Shown: positions 25,201 through 37,387, numbered from the stretch's first letter. The stretch: DNA of 64,000 bases from Acanthornis magna (GCA_036785705.1 JAWUZG010000158.1:372001-436000); one strand, 5' to 3'. The notes: a model not told the origin generated them from the letters alone. Made by a program: numbers and translations.

Positions 25201-26360
25201 ATGGGTTATTCCTACATTCGTGCTTCAAACCATGAACCATTGTACTGAATTCTGATCTTTTGTGATGGATCTTTGCTGTTTCTCCTTCCCAGTGGTTCAG
25301 TTTGAGAACTGGGGGCCTCACCTTGAAAGACCATCATTCCTTTGAGTGCTCCTGTCAGCTCCAAGGTGGCACCTGCACTGCTTCCCCCAGGGAGCACCAC
25401 ACCTTGGCTCTGCAAAACCAAGTGATCAAAGCTGGTTTGGGTTTTTTCCCTTTGGTTTTCAGTATCTACCCAAGAACTGTCCCTGTGAGGTCTGATTTTC
25501 ACACGGTGGCAGCACTGGTGGGTTTACAAGGCCAGATAAGCCTCATCCCTGTGCGGTGATTCCATGGGAATGCAGGGATGGAGACAGGGATGCCTGTGCA
25601 GCCCTGATCCTGAATCAAAATAGCCCTGCTGCTTGTGTCCCAGATAGAATCCTGCCTGTTCCAGCAGCTCTAGGTGTGGTGAAGCTGGATTTCTCACTTG
25701 CTGAAAAAGCTGACAGGCTTCCCTACAAGGGGGACTGTGTCAGTCTTTCATGGGGTCACTGAAGTTCCTCAGCTCTGCTACTGATGCTTTCCTAGAAAGG
25801 CCTGAGTTTAAAGTAACCTGCTACAAAGACACACAACACATGAAAGATCTGCTCCTTTTGACACAAAATTGCTTCCCCGTCATTCACAGAAGCTTATTTT
25901 CCAGTGAATCTTTTCTGTTGATTTTTTTTCTCTTCTTAAGGCTGCTGTAGTCAGTGATTTTATTCTAAAGCTTAGATTACTTCTGAGAGTAGCTCAGTAA
26001 CAGTGTGATTCATCACATTAGAATATAGAAAGGCTGGAAGCCTCTCCTACTGCGTGTAATATGACAAGTACAAGTTTTAGATATGAAAAGGGCCTGGTAA
26101 ACTCTGAATTTTGCTTTGGTGTTATCAATGTAGTGATTAAAACATGCAGGGGCTTTGCCTTGCTGTTGATGCCGTGGTGAATGTGCAGCTGCCAAAGGCA
26201 AAGGGCTCTTTGCAGCTGGGGAGGAGCAGCACCAAATGCTGATCCCAGGCTGCCCCACTGGTGGATAGTCCAACTGGGCAGACTGGTTTTAGTCTGCGCT
26301 GCTGGAGTCAGCGTGGAGACCCTGTGTGCCCCTGAATAATGGCATGAGCCTGAGGCAGCA
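22235..26360. other. Unannotated unique sequence, 4.1 kb
   Basis: No gene, RNA gene or clear repeat is recognised. A 140-codon minus-strand frame (24573-24995) has no recognisable domain and is compatible with chance. Confidence 0.55.
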
Positions 26361-26682
26361 GTGTCCAAGGGACCTGGGGGGACCTGGGGGCCCCCGAGCA
26401 GGCCCAGAGACACTTCAGAGACACAGTCAGAGCAGAGGGGATTTGCTTTATTCAGCACAGGGTGTGGAGATTCACTCCTTCAAACACACACACCAGCACT
26501 GCCAACACACAATATTATGGGTAACATTTATGAATATTCATCACATTCCCCGGGATGGGAGTGGTTATACAAATTATTTCTCAGAAATCATTAATATCAT
26601 TAGCATGTGTGCCACGCATGCGCTGTGTGTCCTGGTGGTCTTTGGGGTCTTCTCGTGATGAAGATCTGTAGTCTCCATCACA
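26361..26682 (-). mobile_element. Probable solo LTR of an endogenous retrovirus, minus strand
   Basis: Read on the minus strand, the stretch has the layout of an LTR. It has a possible TGTGATGG start at 26682 and a GCGCATGC palindromic U3-like element near 26616-26623. These are followed by AT-rich DNA with TGATGAATATTCAT. A GTGCTGAATAAAGC polyadenylation signal lies at about 26445-26456, and a GC-rich U5-like segment ends near 26361. I could not find a convincing target-site duplication, so both ends are approximate. It could instead be unrelated unique DNA with a chance AATAAA. No viral gene is present. Confidence 0.4.
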
Positions 26683-29600
26683 GTGCACTTTTCACCTTTC
26701 TCTCTGGAGCATGGGCAGTCCTTGGTGGGTGATTCAGGGTTTCTGTGCTGGCCTCAAACAGGTTCTTGTCCCTCTTGACAAGATTAAGGGAATCCTGTTT
26801 TTCTAGGTTTAGAATTCACATATTCTGTCTCTCAATAGTTAACTTGAGTTACCTATTGACGACTCCTTTCTCACTTCCCCCTGAGAGCTGCTTTGCCTGC
26901 CCTGGATTTGGCAAAATGGGTGAACCAGAGCTTCCAAACCAGCTGGGTAATCCCTGCCTGGCACCAGGGCTGTATCAGCTGCATTGTGTGACTGTAATTC
27001 AGTGTGCCACAGCAGAGGTGGCAGCTGTGTCACTGTCCCAAGCAAATCCCTGCTTTCCCCAAGCACTGTGCTGCACCATTGCATGGGGCTGTGCTGTGTT
27101 CTGGAGGAGATGCAGGCCTGGACCACTCCCTGCTCCCCAAGGCACCAGCTGGAAATGAACAGCCAGGTGTGACACTGGGTTTCATGTGGGGATGGGGAAG
27201 GAGCAAGACATCAAACTTATTTTATAAGAACTGATGTGGTTTTGCCTCTCGGAGGCTTGAACAAATACATCTGAACATAAGAGCAAACTTCACTTTCCTG
27301 GAATACTTTAAAAGACATTTTGTATAAAAATAGTATTCTTTGAAAACATCATGGTTTTTAACTTTATAAAGGGGCATGGAAAACTCACTGCAGTTTGACC
27401 TCTCTTTAAAATTCCCTTGAATATTTCCAGATTTCTGAAGGTGTCTCTTAGCTTCTGAAGCCTTCCAGGGACTCAAATTCCTGCTTCTTCCTTTGCTATC
27501 TCTAATCAAAGATGATGTGCTTCTAATTTCTTGTCTGCTATTGTAACAAGCAGCTCTGACTAGTTTTCTTTCCCTGGAAAATACACAGTTCTGTTTTCCT
27601 CTCACTAATTTGTGTGCAGTGATTTTATCTGCCTGGGTTCTTCTCACCATGGCTTTCCCTGGGCAGGACCTGTCTTTCTCTACCTCCAGGCTGCATTCTT
27701 GTCTCTTCTGGAGATGGAGTAAGCACAAAGCATTGCTCACCACTTTGCTCTTTTCCTGCCCTTTTCCACCCTGACTGGCATCTTGCTGTTTCACTGACTC
27801 TGCATAAGGTTAGGTAGCAATGACTCCGCTTAAACTTGCCTCTGGAGATCAGTGGGGCCTTACAGTGTATATGTCTGAGTGCAAATCTATGAATAAATCA
27901 TGTCAGATCACTGTTACTCCTATTTTTTTTTCTGCTTTCCTCAAGAATGCAGCTTTTTGAGCCCTGTAGTTCATGCTTTAGGTGAGTAGTAGAATTCAAT
28001 AAATAGTTTGTGCCAACTGTGCATCAGATCAATGAAAAGACTGCAGTCACAGGTATCTAAAACTTATCAATGATTGTAAGACTGCCATTTTCTGAAAAGC
28101 AATCAACATTTGAAATTGCTCTAAACTGGAAACGGGTGGCAGCTGGGCGGGAGGGGTGCCTGGATGTTTTTACCATTAATTGCTCAAAGACTCTTCAGCA
28201 GGGGGATGTGTTTTGGAAAACACACCTTGGTCCTGTTCACCTGTCTTCATTCATCACTATTGACAGGACACAGATAATAACAAATGATTAAACTTCCAGT
28301 GCCTTTCCATTGATTATTTCCCATCTCAAGCCTTCCTGCTGTGTGCTCCTCAGTTAATTTTCAGTGTAACTCTGAGATAAACACTCATGTGGTTGTTTCA
28401 CCTGTGCCTGTGAAAATGGAAGGAATTATTGTATTGCTTTCAGGATTTTCTAAGGCTGTTGAAAGAGAAGTTGATGGGAGAAAAAATTGACTGGAGGAAG
28501 CTATAGATTCCCTTAATGGAGAGCTGATAACGCTGATGGAAAGCAGAGAGGGAGGTAGGAAAAAAGAGACTTACAGTCTCTTTCCACAGAGGGGATGGGG
28601 CACTGAGATTTATGTTACTTTGTACACTTCAGGAAGAGTTTATTAAAGCTGAATTATTCAATTACAACAGACTAGATTGAATGAACTGCTTTTTAAAGTG
28701 CAAATAATACCTTTGTTTTACATGGAGTATAAGATCAACAGCATTAATATTTATAGGAACTTGTTTTGTCTGAACAAAACTAATTTCAAGTACCACTGGT
28801 TGACTACTTTTAAAATTAAAAAATAATCAATTCACCAGCATGATTTGAGGACAAAAAATTTTAGTTATCTCTGCAAGTGAGGTAACCTGCTTTAGGGCTG
28901 ATGGGAACAGTTCCCACCTGCCCTCTGTTTTGGGGTGCCTGTAATAGGGCTGGGTAATATTGTCCCTTAAATTAATAAATGCTTGCTCTTGGCATTGATC
29001 AGTTCAATAACTGAATGTTGTAGCTGAGCATAGGAATCTGGTTTTATTACAAATCCCTGGAGCTGGGGTCATTGGGAGTGAATACATGATAATGACAGAG
29101 AACTCTTGATCAATATCCAACAAGTCACAACCAATGAGTGGGGTTTTCTTGCTTGGATTACAAGAGATATTTGGAAATCAGGAATATTGTTAGAACTTGA
29201 GTTCCCTTTGCTTGGTTTTCAGTTGATTTTGTATTTATAGCAGGACTTTTAATCTCTATGCCTTTATCTGTAATGAATTAATTGCAAATGTATTTAGCCA
29301 AAAGTTCTGTGAGTGTGCAGTGCCTAAGGCGCTGACTCAGCAGTGTCAGCTTTGTGTCATGGTGTGGAAAACTCCAGAGGCTTTGAGGCATTTCTAGCCA
29401 GTGACCAGGGATTGTTGCTGTCCCAGCCCAGAGGAATTCCCCCTCCTGATTTCCAGCTGCCCTGGGAAGCTGTGTCCTCCAGGCTTTATTAGAGTCCATC
29501 ACTGCTGAGAGCCTGGCTGCTTTCCTTCAGAGAACAGGGGAAAAACTGCCTTCCAGTCCTGCCACTCCTGTGCCGGCTTTGGGTTTTTAAAAGGTGCTTT

Positions 29601-29820
29601 TACTTTTAAAGCAGGATGTTGGATTTTGTAGAGCACCTAGCATGTTTGCCCAGCAATTTTATCTTCAGTTTTGTCTTGTAAATTTTCCGAGTTCTCCCAG
29701 CCAGAATGGAAAATGAGCCAGTTTGGTTGGCTCTGGGCAGAGTTGGTCTAATTTTGTGAAGTTTTGAAAATCTCACTGTTTTGAAGCAGTTGCAAAGCAA
29801 TTTGTTGCTGTTGTAATTGC
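26683..29820. other. Unannotated unique sequence, 3.1 kb
   Basis: No gene recognised. A minus-strand frame at 27222-27794 is open for 190 codons, but it lacks an ATG at its upstream end (first ATG about 48 codons in), has no known domain, and is about the length expected once by chance in 64 kb. The 28600-29280 part is strongly AT-rich. Confidence 0.5.
29330..29342. promoter_or_regulatory. MARE-like site (extended AP-1 palindrome)
   Basis: CGCTGACTCAGCA matches the 13-bp T-MARE palindrome TGCTGACTCAGCA at 12 positions, with GCTGACTCAGC intact. This is the established binding site of small Maf/NF-E2/Nrf/Bach heterodimers. Binding here is inferred from sequence only, and a single site in 64 kb can occur by chance. 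Confidence 0.4.
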
Positions 29821-30175
29821 AGAATCATAGAATGGGTTGGGTTGGGAGGAACCTTAAAGCCCATCCAGTGCCACCCCTGCCATGGCAGGGACACCTCCCA
29901 CTGTCCCAGGTTGCTCCAAGCCCTGTCCAGCCTGGCCTTGGACACTGCCAGGGATCTAGGGGCAGCCACAGCTTCTCTGGGCACCTGTGCCAGGGCCTGC
30001 CCACCCTCACAGGGAGCAATTTCTCCCTAATATCCACACAAACCCTGCTCTCTGTCTCTTTGAAGCCATTCCCCCTTGTCCTGTGTCCTGTCCCTCCAAT
30101 CCCTCGTCCCAAATCTCTGCCCATCTTTCTTGTCGGCTCCTTCAGGTCCCAGAAGGTCACAAGGAGGTCACCCCT
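29821..30175 (-). mobile_element. CR1 LINE fragment, about 355 bp of the 3' end
   Basis: Read on +: AGAATCATAGAATGGGTTGG, 'cttaaagcccatccagtgcc', 'ccctgccatggcagggacac', 'ctgggcacctgtgccagggc', 'ctgcccaccctcacaggg', 'tttgaagccattcccccttg', then 'tcggctccttcaggtcccag' and 'aaggaggtcacccc'. It keeps a clean tail and is about 93% identical by eye over about 210 bp to the opposite-strand copy at 32174-32395. The sequence just upstream of its 5' break (30180-30300) may hold further decayed CR1. Confidence 0.96.
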
Positions 30176-31754
30176 AACAAACCAAAGCAGCCCTTCCCAG
30201 GCCCTCAGTCAGCAGTGCAAAGGCGTTTTTGAACCCCTGGATTTGCAGAGCTCTCAGCCCTGACCTCTGACAGCACTGTCCTTCCCAGCTCCCTGCCTAG
30301 GCCGTGCTCTCCAGGGCTGCCACAAGGACCTGGGTCAAATTTATGTCTAATTTCCCACAGAGCTCCCCATCCCCACTGCTGCCGTGTCTTTCCCATGGAT
30401 GTTTCCCTCTGCTATGTGTCAGGGGAGGATTAAGAGCTAAAGAAACCTGCTAATTACTTAGTGGGATCAGCATCTGCTAATGAGCTGGGGTGCAACAGTC
30501 CAGCACTGGTCTGTAACAAATCTGCCTGCAGATAATTTGCTCAGAGCAGATTTTTGTCTGGGTGAGCTGGATCCATGTTTCAATGGAAGCAGTTACCTAA
30601 TTAATATCATTAACAGGGAGGGGTTTCACTTCCAGCAGGGAGAACCACTCAGGCACTGGCTCCTGTTCCCTGGCACAGGGCAGTGACTGCAGCCCTTCCC
30701 TGGACCAGCCTTAGAAGGGTTTGGGGCTTATCTGGAGAGAGAAGCAAATAAAAGGTGCTGATGTGAAGGTGACAATTTGAATATTTTTGTTGGTACCTTG
30801 TCACACTGACTGCAGGTGGAGTATGGGTCAACATCTCCCAGTTCTAGACCTCGATCATGCCAGTATTGGCCAAAGAAAGAATCTGGGAAAATGTTTCTCT
30901 CATGTTGTTTTTAAAAATTGGCTTGTCACCTTGATGCTTAAATATCAGCTTCTTAATGGCATGGCAAAAAACTGATGGGGAGGTCATGTCTGGCATGCCT
31001 CCTGAGCACTGCTGGATTCGCAGTACCCTTGGATGATGGAAATGGGGCTAAAGCACAAGCAGGAGGCCCACATGCTGTCCAGGTATTGTGAGAGCTATTA
31101 TCCAACTAGCTTGTTACCAGCCAGCTCCAGAGAGAAGGCAGTAAAACCCCTATTTATAAGGAATATTCCTGGAGAAAAGTGTAATTTGTCGCACTACAAG
31201 AGCTAATTACAGTCATTGAAAATCCAAACAATGCAGGAACACTTGGCTTAAGAAAAGAAGCATTAAGAGCTTAACACTTCCAAGCTGTCAGAGTAGTGAC
31301 CCAGGCTAAGCAGGGAAGACAGTTGGAGTTTGGTCCATATGGATAGTGAGCCAAAGGCCAGAAAGTGGTGCTGCCTCAGCCATCTGCAGCAGTGGGGATT
31401 TCTGTCCCGTCAAGAAATGTCTGGATAATAAAGGAGCCCATCATGGCTCCTTAGTGAGTCTGAAAATCTGATTTCAGTGCTTTCTTAAATGTGTGTTGGC
31501 GGGGGGGGAGAATCACTTTATAACAGAATTATAATCCCAGTGGCCATTAATGCCTTGTGTTCCCTGCTCTGGGGTACAGAGGTGCTGTCGTGACAGAGGA
31601 CAGGAGGAGACTTGGTGTGAAACAGATGTGAGGGTTGTGATGTCTGTGATTGCTTTGTAGGTTGTGATGTTTGTTGCTTTGTTATTTTAGTATAAAACAC
31701 AATTACAGTGGAATTTCCCTTCCCAAGTGCCTTGCTTTTTTGGGACAGCAGGAA
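30176..31754. other. Unannotated unique sequence
   Basis: No gene or RNA recognised. A G10 run lies near 31501-31510. The sequence at 31130-31260 is AT-rich with TAATTA cores. Confidence 0.5.
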
Positions 31755-32064
31755 AAGGGGATTCTGCCCCTGTGCCCTGCTCAGGTGAGACCCCAGCTGC
31801 AGAGCTGCCCCAGCCCAGCACAGGAAGGAGCTGGAGCTGCTGGAGAGAGTCCAGAGGAGGCACCAAGTGATCAGAGGGACAGAGCAGCTCTGCTGGGAGA
31901 GCTGGGATTGTTCAGCTGGGAAAGAGAAGCTTTGGGGTGAGCGAATTGTGGCCTTCCAGTGCCTGAAGGAACCTGACAAGAAACACGGAGACTATTTGTG
32001 AGGGCCTGGATTGACAAGGAAAGGGGAAATGGCTTCAAACTAACAGGGAGTAGGTTTAGATTGG
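31755..32064 (+). mobile_element. CR1 LINE fragment, 5' part, split by an LTR insertion
   Basis: The sense-strand CR1 order is clear: 'gattctgcccctgtgccc', 'gtgagaccccagctgcagag', 'gagagagtccagaggaggca', 'gggattgttcagctgggaaa', 'cttccagtgcctgaaggaac', 'aaggggaaatggcttcaaac', 'gggagtaggtttagattgg'. The copy reaches further 5' than any other in the window. It breaks at 32064 and resumes at 32174 after the 104-bp insert. Removing the insert and one ATTGG restores a continuous CR1. Confidence 0.95.
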
Positions 32065-32173
32065 TGTGTTGGTTTTGCTTGGCCCAGTTTTTGCTAGTGA
32101 GTAGGGTGGGGTACAAAGATGGCTCCTGTGTGTCCTGGGTGAAGAGCTGGAATTGTCAAACCTCAACAATTGG
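32060..32173. mobile_element. Solo LTR (32065-32168) with 5-bp target duplication, nested in CR1
   Basis: ATTGG occurs directly on both sides of the insert (32060-32064 and 32169-32173). The 104-bp insert begins TGTGTTGGTTTTGCTTGGCC and ends GTCAAACCTCAACA, so it has the TG...CA ends of retroviral LTRs. A 5-bp duplication is typical of ERVL and some ERV classes. The first 20 bases resemble passerine ERVL-type LTRs as I remember them. Such LTRs are usually several hundred bp, so this copy is probably internally deleted or a short derivative. No polyadenylation signal or TATA box is visible, which leaves the LTR's own orientation uncertain. Confidence 0.8.
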
Positions 32174-32398
32174 ATATTTGGAAGGAATTGTTCCCTGTGA
32201 GGGTGGGCAGGCCCTGGCACAGGTGCCCAGAGCAGCTGTGGCTGCCCCTGGATCCCTGGCAGTGTCCCAGGCCAGGCTGGACAGGGCTTGGAGCAGCCTG
32301 GGACAGTGGAACGTGTCCCTGCCATGGCAGGGGTGGCACTGGATGGGATTTAAGGTCCCTCCCCACCCAACCCATTCCATGATTCTGTTACCATTTCT
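32174..32398 (+). mobile_element. CR1 LINE fragment, 3' part, after the LTR insertion
   Basis: It resumes at 'atatttggaaggaattgttc' and runs through 'gtgggcaggccctggcacag', 'gagcagctgtggctgcccct', 'gacagggcttggagcagcc' and 'ggggtggcactggatggga' to the tail CATTCCATGATTCTG (32384-32398). It is the downstream half of the copy that starts at 31755. Confidence 0.96.
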
Positions 32399-35300
32399 GT
32401 TTTAAATCCACTTACATGTGGGATAGTTAAATACATGGAGAGTACGCTTTGCTTTTCGAGCTTCCTTCTGGCTTTACCACAGTTGTAGGGCTTTAAACTT
32501 TGCAAACTGCTTTGTTCCCAGCTACCAAACAATTTCTTTTGGTGGCAGAGATCAACATTCTCATCAAAGGAGTGGCTAACACTGACTGATTTAGGGCAGC
32601 AGTGGTGTTCTGCTGGTGGGGCCCCCAGGAATGGCCATGTCCTTGCAGGGTGTTGATAGATCAGGAATGGTCAAGCCCAAACCAAACAGTGTTTTCTCCT
32701 TCACCACCCAAGGACAAGCCCCCGTGGGTGTGCAGGGAGCAGCTGCACGGGGAGAGGAGAAACCCAAAGTGCTGGAGCAGGAAGCAAAATGGGGTGGGAA
32801 TGGGATTTGGCAACCAGAAGGTGAAGGCTTGGAAAGCAAATATGAAGGCAGGACAGCAAGGATTGAAGAGCAGCTCCAGTGCTAATGAAGATTGAGGGGG
32901 AACTGCTGCCAAGAACAAAATTCAGCTACACTCGGGAGAGGATGAGAAACCTGAAAGATGGGCCTTGACAGCTGTGTTAGAGATGGGGCCTGGGAGGAAG
33001 GACAAGCATCCCACTGGAGAATGGCAGCTTCCACCATGCACAGGGGAGAGAATAACAATATTTGGGCCATTTATTGGCCTTTAATTGAAGTAAATCTAAT
33101 AGCTTGATAACTGTGGATGTGAAATTATCACATATTAGAGAAAAACCGGAGCTTCATGGCTGTGCTTTGAGTCTCTGCCCTTCATTCTCAGCCATGGAGC
33201 ACCAATTTTGTACCTGGCACACCCAGGGCTGGATGCTTTAAAGATCTTCTAGTAACAATCTTTTAGTTATTACTTTCCATATTCAAGGATGTAGTAGGCA
33301 GTCAGAATGTCAGGAGAATTGTAAACCATTTGTATTTATCTTTATAAAAATAGTTTTGGAGGATTTATGGGGCTGTTTGTATGACTAAGATTAAATCTGT
33401 TGCTAAGAATTTAGTTCCTGCCCTGCTAGATCTGAAGAATGGGTCCTGGGTGATAGAAAATGAGAGGAGATAGGAAAGGGAATTCAATTCAAAAGCAATT
33501 CAATTTGCCTTTTGTTTTCTCCCCCTTTCCCTGCCCTGCGTCTGTTGGTAGCGTTGGTTATTTCCAAATGTAAAGTGTCAGTCTCATCAAGGATTTTTGC
33601 CTGCACAAAGATGGGGGAAAATCTCTCCTGGGGAAAAGTCACTTTATTTCCCTTTACACATCTGTTTCTTAGAGGTTGTTGGGTTATTTCAGGCTGGATA
33701 AAAAGGACAGTGGAGTTTGGCTGCCTTGGCCCAGGCTGCCCCTTGTCCTCAGTGCTCTGTGCCCTGCTTCCCTGCACAGGGACTGGGGCTAGGTGTCCTT
33801 GGTTCTTCCTTTAACCACAAGACAGGGGATAAAGGATAAAAGCTCTTTTGAAAGTCAAAAACATTGCTCTGGCACTATCAGACTTGTTCTGATTTTTCAC
33901 AAAGCGCTCAGATTTCCTAAGATTTTTGTTTTTGTAATATTCTTAAGGAGGAAAAAATCCTAATGTTTTCTCTTCCCTCTGTATATATATATTCTCCATT
34001 TCCTGCTCTATCTTCTCTTCATTTCCAATCTTCCCCCCTAGTTTTGCTCTTGATGGATTTATTTCGGTGTTCATTCATCTGCTTTTAAGTCCTAAATCCA
34101 AATGGATTTATTTGCCAGGATCCTGATGCTTTCTTTCACGCTCCTCACACATGGTGCCTCTGCAAACACAACACTTGATTGCCCATTTCCCACATCTGCA
34201 ACTTTTATGCCAGGTGATACATAAAAAATAGATGCTATCCAGACTTCATAAGGATAAAAGTTAACTTGAAAAGATGTTTGGATCTTAAGGTTTAATTTCT
34301 ATAACAACTGGAGAACCCACTGCAGACCCTTGTGAAGGCAGCAAAAATTAGCACATGTGAAAAGAACATAATGTAAATAATTAAAACATAAAATGAAACC
34401 CCCAATGCTTTGTTGGTTTATGTTAGGCTGAACTTGTCATAACCTCTAAGAAAGCTTTTGATTTCTAATGCTAAATAGAAATTCACATATTTGTATGGGC
34501 ATTATTTCTCATATGGTAGCTTTTGTATGTAGTTCACTGTTATATAAATTGGTATAAAAAAACTGATAATACCAGAGATGAGTAATTAAATCTCAGATCT
34601 ATACTTTTCTTACCCACAGAAATTTTTGCCAGAGGCAGCATTAGTATTTCAAGTCATTCACCTGTCCCAGCAGCACGTCTGGAGAGCTGAGGATGCACTG
34701 AGCTGAGCCCTTCTATTTCTTAGTACAGGGAGAGGGCCACACTCCAAAGGAATTGGCTGGGAAAAAAGCAGGATAAAAGAACTTTTTCCTATTTTTAAGT
34801 GAATTTTTCCCCCAGTGGGCCATATCCAGCATGGCTTGGGGAAAAACTTAAAATTGGAGAAGAACCTTGTGGTATCAGCCACGCTTCTCCCAGCACTTCA
34901 TAGTGTGTGATGTAAGAACACAAAGGTCAGCGATCCCACACCTCTCAGATCTTTTCCAAGCAATTTATAATCTCGTGTATAAAACATATCTCTTTCTGGG
35001 CAGAAACACTTTTCACTGGCCGGTTCACACTGCCTTTGGAAGGTTCTGTGGGAGCAGTGATCCTGTCTTGCTCACACGCTGGTATCTCTTTTTTTCCCTT
35101 GTGTATCAGCTGGTGAGATGAAATTCTGAGTTCCTAGAGAGGAGTAAAACCAGCAAACCCCTGATAGGGCTGGGAGGGGTTCTGAGGCACTGTGATGCTT
35201 TTGGTAAAAGATGGTGTAAAATCCATTTCTTTTTGATGTCAATTTATCTTTTGCTGTCTCATTGTGATGGATGTTGAGCTGGGTCAAAAGCCCAAACATC

Positions 35301-36054
35301 TGACAACTGTACCCAATGGAGTGGAGAAGATTTCTATCAAATTAAATTCCTTGTTCTTTCCCATTGCATATTGCTCCTCTAAACGTCATTCCAGGAACCT
35401 CTACATACTTGAAGCATGTCAAAAACACATGTTCGAGTTGTGTGCACCATAGATCAATTCTTGTTCAGTTTGCTCTCAATCTTTTATCTCCCTGCACAGA
35501 AAGCCCTCAAAGGAATATTCATATTGTCTAACTTGGCATTAAAATAAACACTTCATCTTCATTACTTTCACACAGTTGATTTAAATACTTGAAGTGACTG
35601 ATAAATTCTAAATTATGTTCAGTTGCATGGAAGCTTCACTGAAATTTTATAGAAGTGGAGTTTAGGTCGATGGCACTGAACTAAAGCCATTTATTGTTCA
35701 AGAAATGGTGTGTTATGCAAAACGTGAATGTAAAAAGGAACTGATATCTTTAGATGATCCAGTACCTTTGGCTGGCTGCCCTGAGTTGCTGTGCATGTGG
35801 TAAAAAGAAGATTATTTATATTTTTAGATAGCAGCCTAGGTCATGAATGTGAGCAGGACAGGGGGGATGCAGGACTTAGTCTGCCAGGCAGAGAAGCCTT
35901 CCAGGATTCTCATCAATCCATCAATGTTTGGAACCCCAAACCCTGAGATAAAGATATCTTATAGAGGCTCAAATGTATGGTTTGGTGCTCCTTGTGCTGG
36001 GTTTTGTGTCTTGTGTTAAACTCTTCAGAGGTACAAACATTACCTGAAGTGATG
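32399..36054. other. Unannotated unique sequence, 3.7 kb
   Basis: No gene, RNA gene or repeat recognised. The 33060-33420 and 34200-34620 parts are AT-rich. A short TA run (TATATATATAT) lies at about 33981-33991. Open frames reach about 100 codons without domains. Confidence 0.55.
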
Positions 36055-36172
36055 TGGAGACCTCCCCGAACCATCTGGACACAGTGCTGTGCCCTGTGCT
36101 CTGGGATGGCCCTGCAGAGGAGCCCTGGGGTCCCTTCCAGCCTGCCCCACCCCTGGCTCTGTGATCCTGCCT
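36055..36172 (+). mobile_element. CR1 LINE fragment, 3' end, diverged
   Basis: 'ggagacctccccgaaccatc', 'tggacacagtgctgtgccct', 'gtgctctgggatggccctgc', 'tggggtcccttccagcctgc' and CTCTGTGATCCTG follow the order of the copy at 22098, so it belongs to the same subfamily. It shows more substitutions and a small internal deletion. Confidence 0.8.
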
Positions 36173-36651
36173 GTTTTCCTGCCTGCAGGGCTGGTGGCAC
36201 TCCCTGCAGGGTGGCTGTGCTCAGCAACCCCTGCGTGAGCCCTCCACAGACAGTCTGTGGCAGCCTCCATCCCCTTCTCTGGCCTCACCTCAGACAGTCC
36301 TGCTGCTCAGGCTGACCTGTCCAGCTGATCTTGGGGCATGGGGGAGGAGGATGCTGCGAAGTTTGTCTGAAATGGGATTGGTTTCTGTCCACAACCACGA
36401 GGAAGTTTATTCTCTGTACTGAGTTGTAGGTGCTCACATCCTCCTCTGTGTTAGTGGTGCTCCCTGTGCATGTGCAGGAATCCTGCTGGAGCTCAACCCC
36501 ACATCCAGGAAGGTGCACAGACCTGCCTAAACCAACTGAGAAAGAGGCAACCCAAGCCCTAGATCTGGAGCTGTGATCTTGATAATCCCAAATGAGGTGG
36601 TAGGAAAGTGGCACCTTCAGAACTGTTGAAATAATTGACTATACAAGAGCA

Positions 36652-36795
36652 ACCCTGGAAGTGTCCAAGGCCAGGTTGGACACTGGGGCTTGGAGCACCC
36701 TGGGATGGTGGAAAGGTGTCCCTGCCCATGGCAGGGGGTGGCACTGGATGATCTTTGAGGTCTCTCCCACCCAAACCAGTCTGGAATTCTGTGAC
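36652..36795 (+). mobile_element. CR1 LINE fragment, 3' end
   Basis: 'ccctggaagtgtccaaggcc', 'gcttggagcaccctgggatg', 'gtccctgcccatggcagggg', 'actggatgatctttgaggtc' and the tail CTGGAATTCTGTGA (36781-36794) are in CR1 sense order. Confidence 0.94.
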
Positions 36796-37387
36796 CCCAG
36801 TGCTCCCATGCAGTGCCAGCAGGACTGTCTGGAGCACAACCCATGGCTGTGGTGGGATATGGATATGGATCCAGAGCTATCCAAGGTCAAACACCTGCAC
36901 AGGCACGTGTGTTCACTCCTGTTCATAAATGCCGAATCCAGTTGTGATCTTTCTGCTCTAATTTTGTTTTTAGAAAGTTGTAAGATATAAGGAAAGCACT
37001 GGCTTAGTAAAGCCTTAAATGGTGTGAACTTAGGTGAAAGGAGAGCAGTCCCCAGCGTGCTGCTGGTGCAGCTCTGATCCAGCACTGGATTGGGATGTTA
37101 CCCAGGAATTCACAGGCTGTGGAGTGGAGAGCCTTGTGTGTGCTGGCTGGGAGAAAGGGAGTGCAGGCTGCTGTCTGTCAGTCTGCCTTCATCTCCAAAT
37201 TCTGCTCTTGGAATCTTGGACACATCAGTGGTACACACACTGGTGAAGCCAGAATTAGAGACAGGATCAGATTTCCCCAGATTTTGGTCACTGCCATCAG
37301 CCAAGCAATTACGAGTGGATATTTATGGAAGAGATGTGGCTCCCAAGCACTGCTAGGAGGCAGCATGTAGGTTGATAAGGACTTAGG

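Noticed and set aside
26361..26682. Search for a target-site duplication around the candidate LTR
   Set aside because: No matching 4-6-bp direct repeat was found beside the candidate ends 26361 and 26682, so exact borders are not claimed.
27222..27794. 190-codon minus-strand open frame
   Set aside because: The upstream end has GTG, not ATG, and the first ATG is about 48 codons in. No domain, no splice context, and a frame this long is expected about once by chance in a window of this size.
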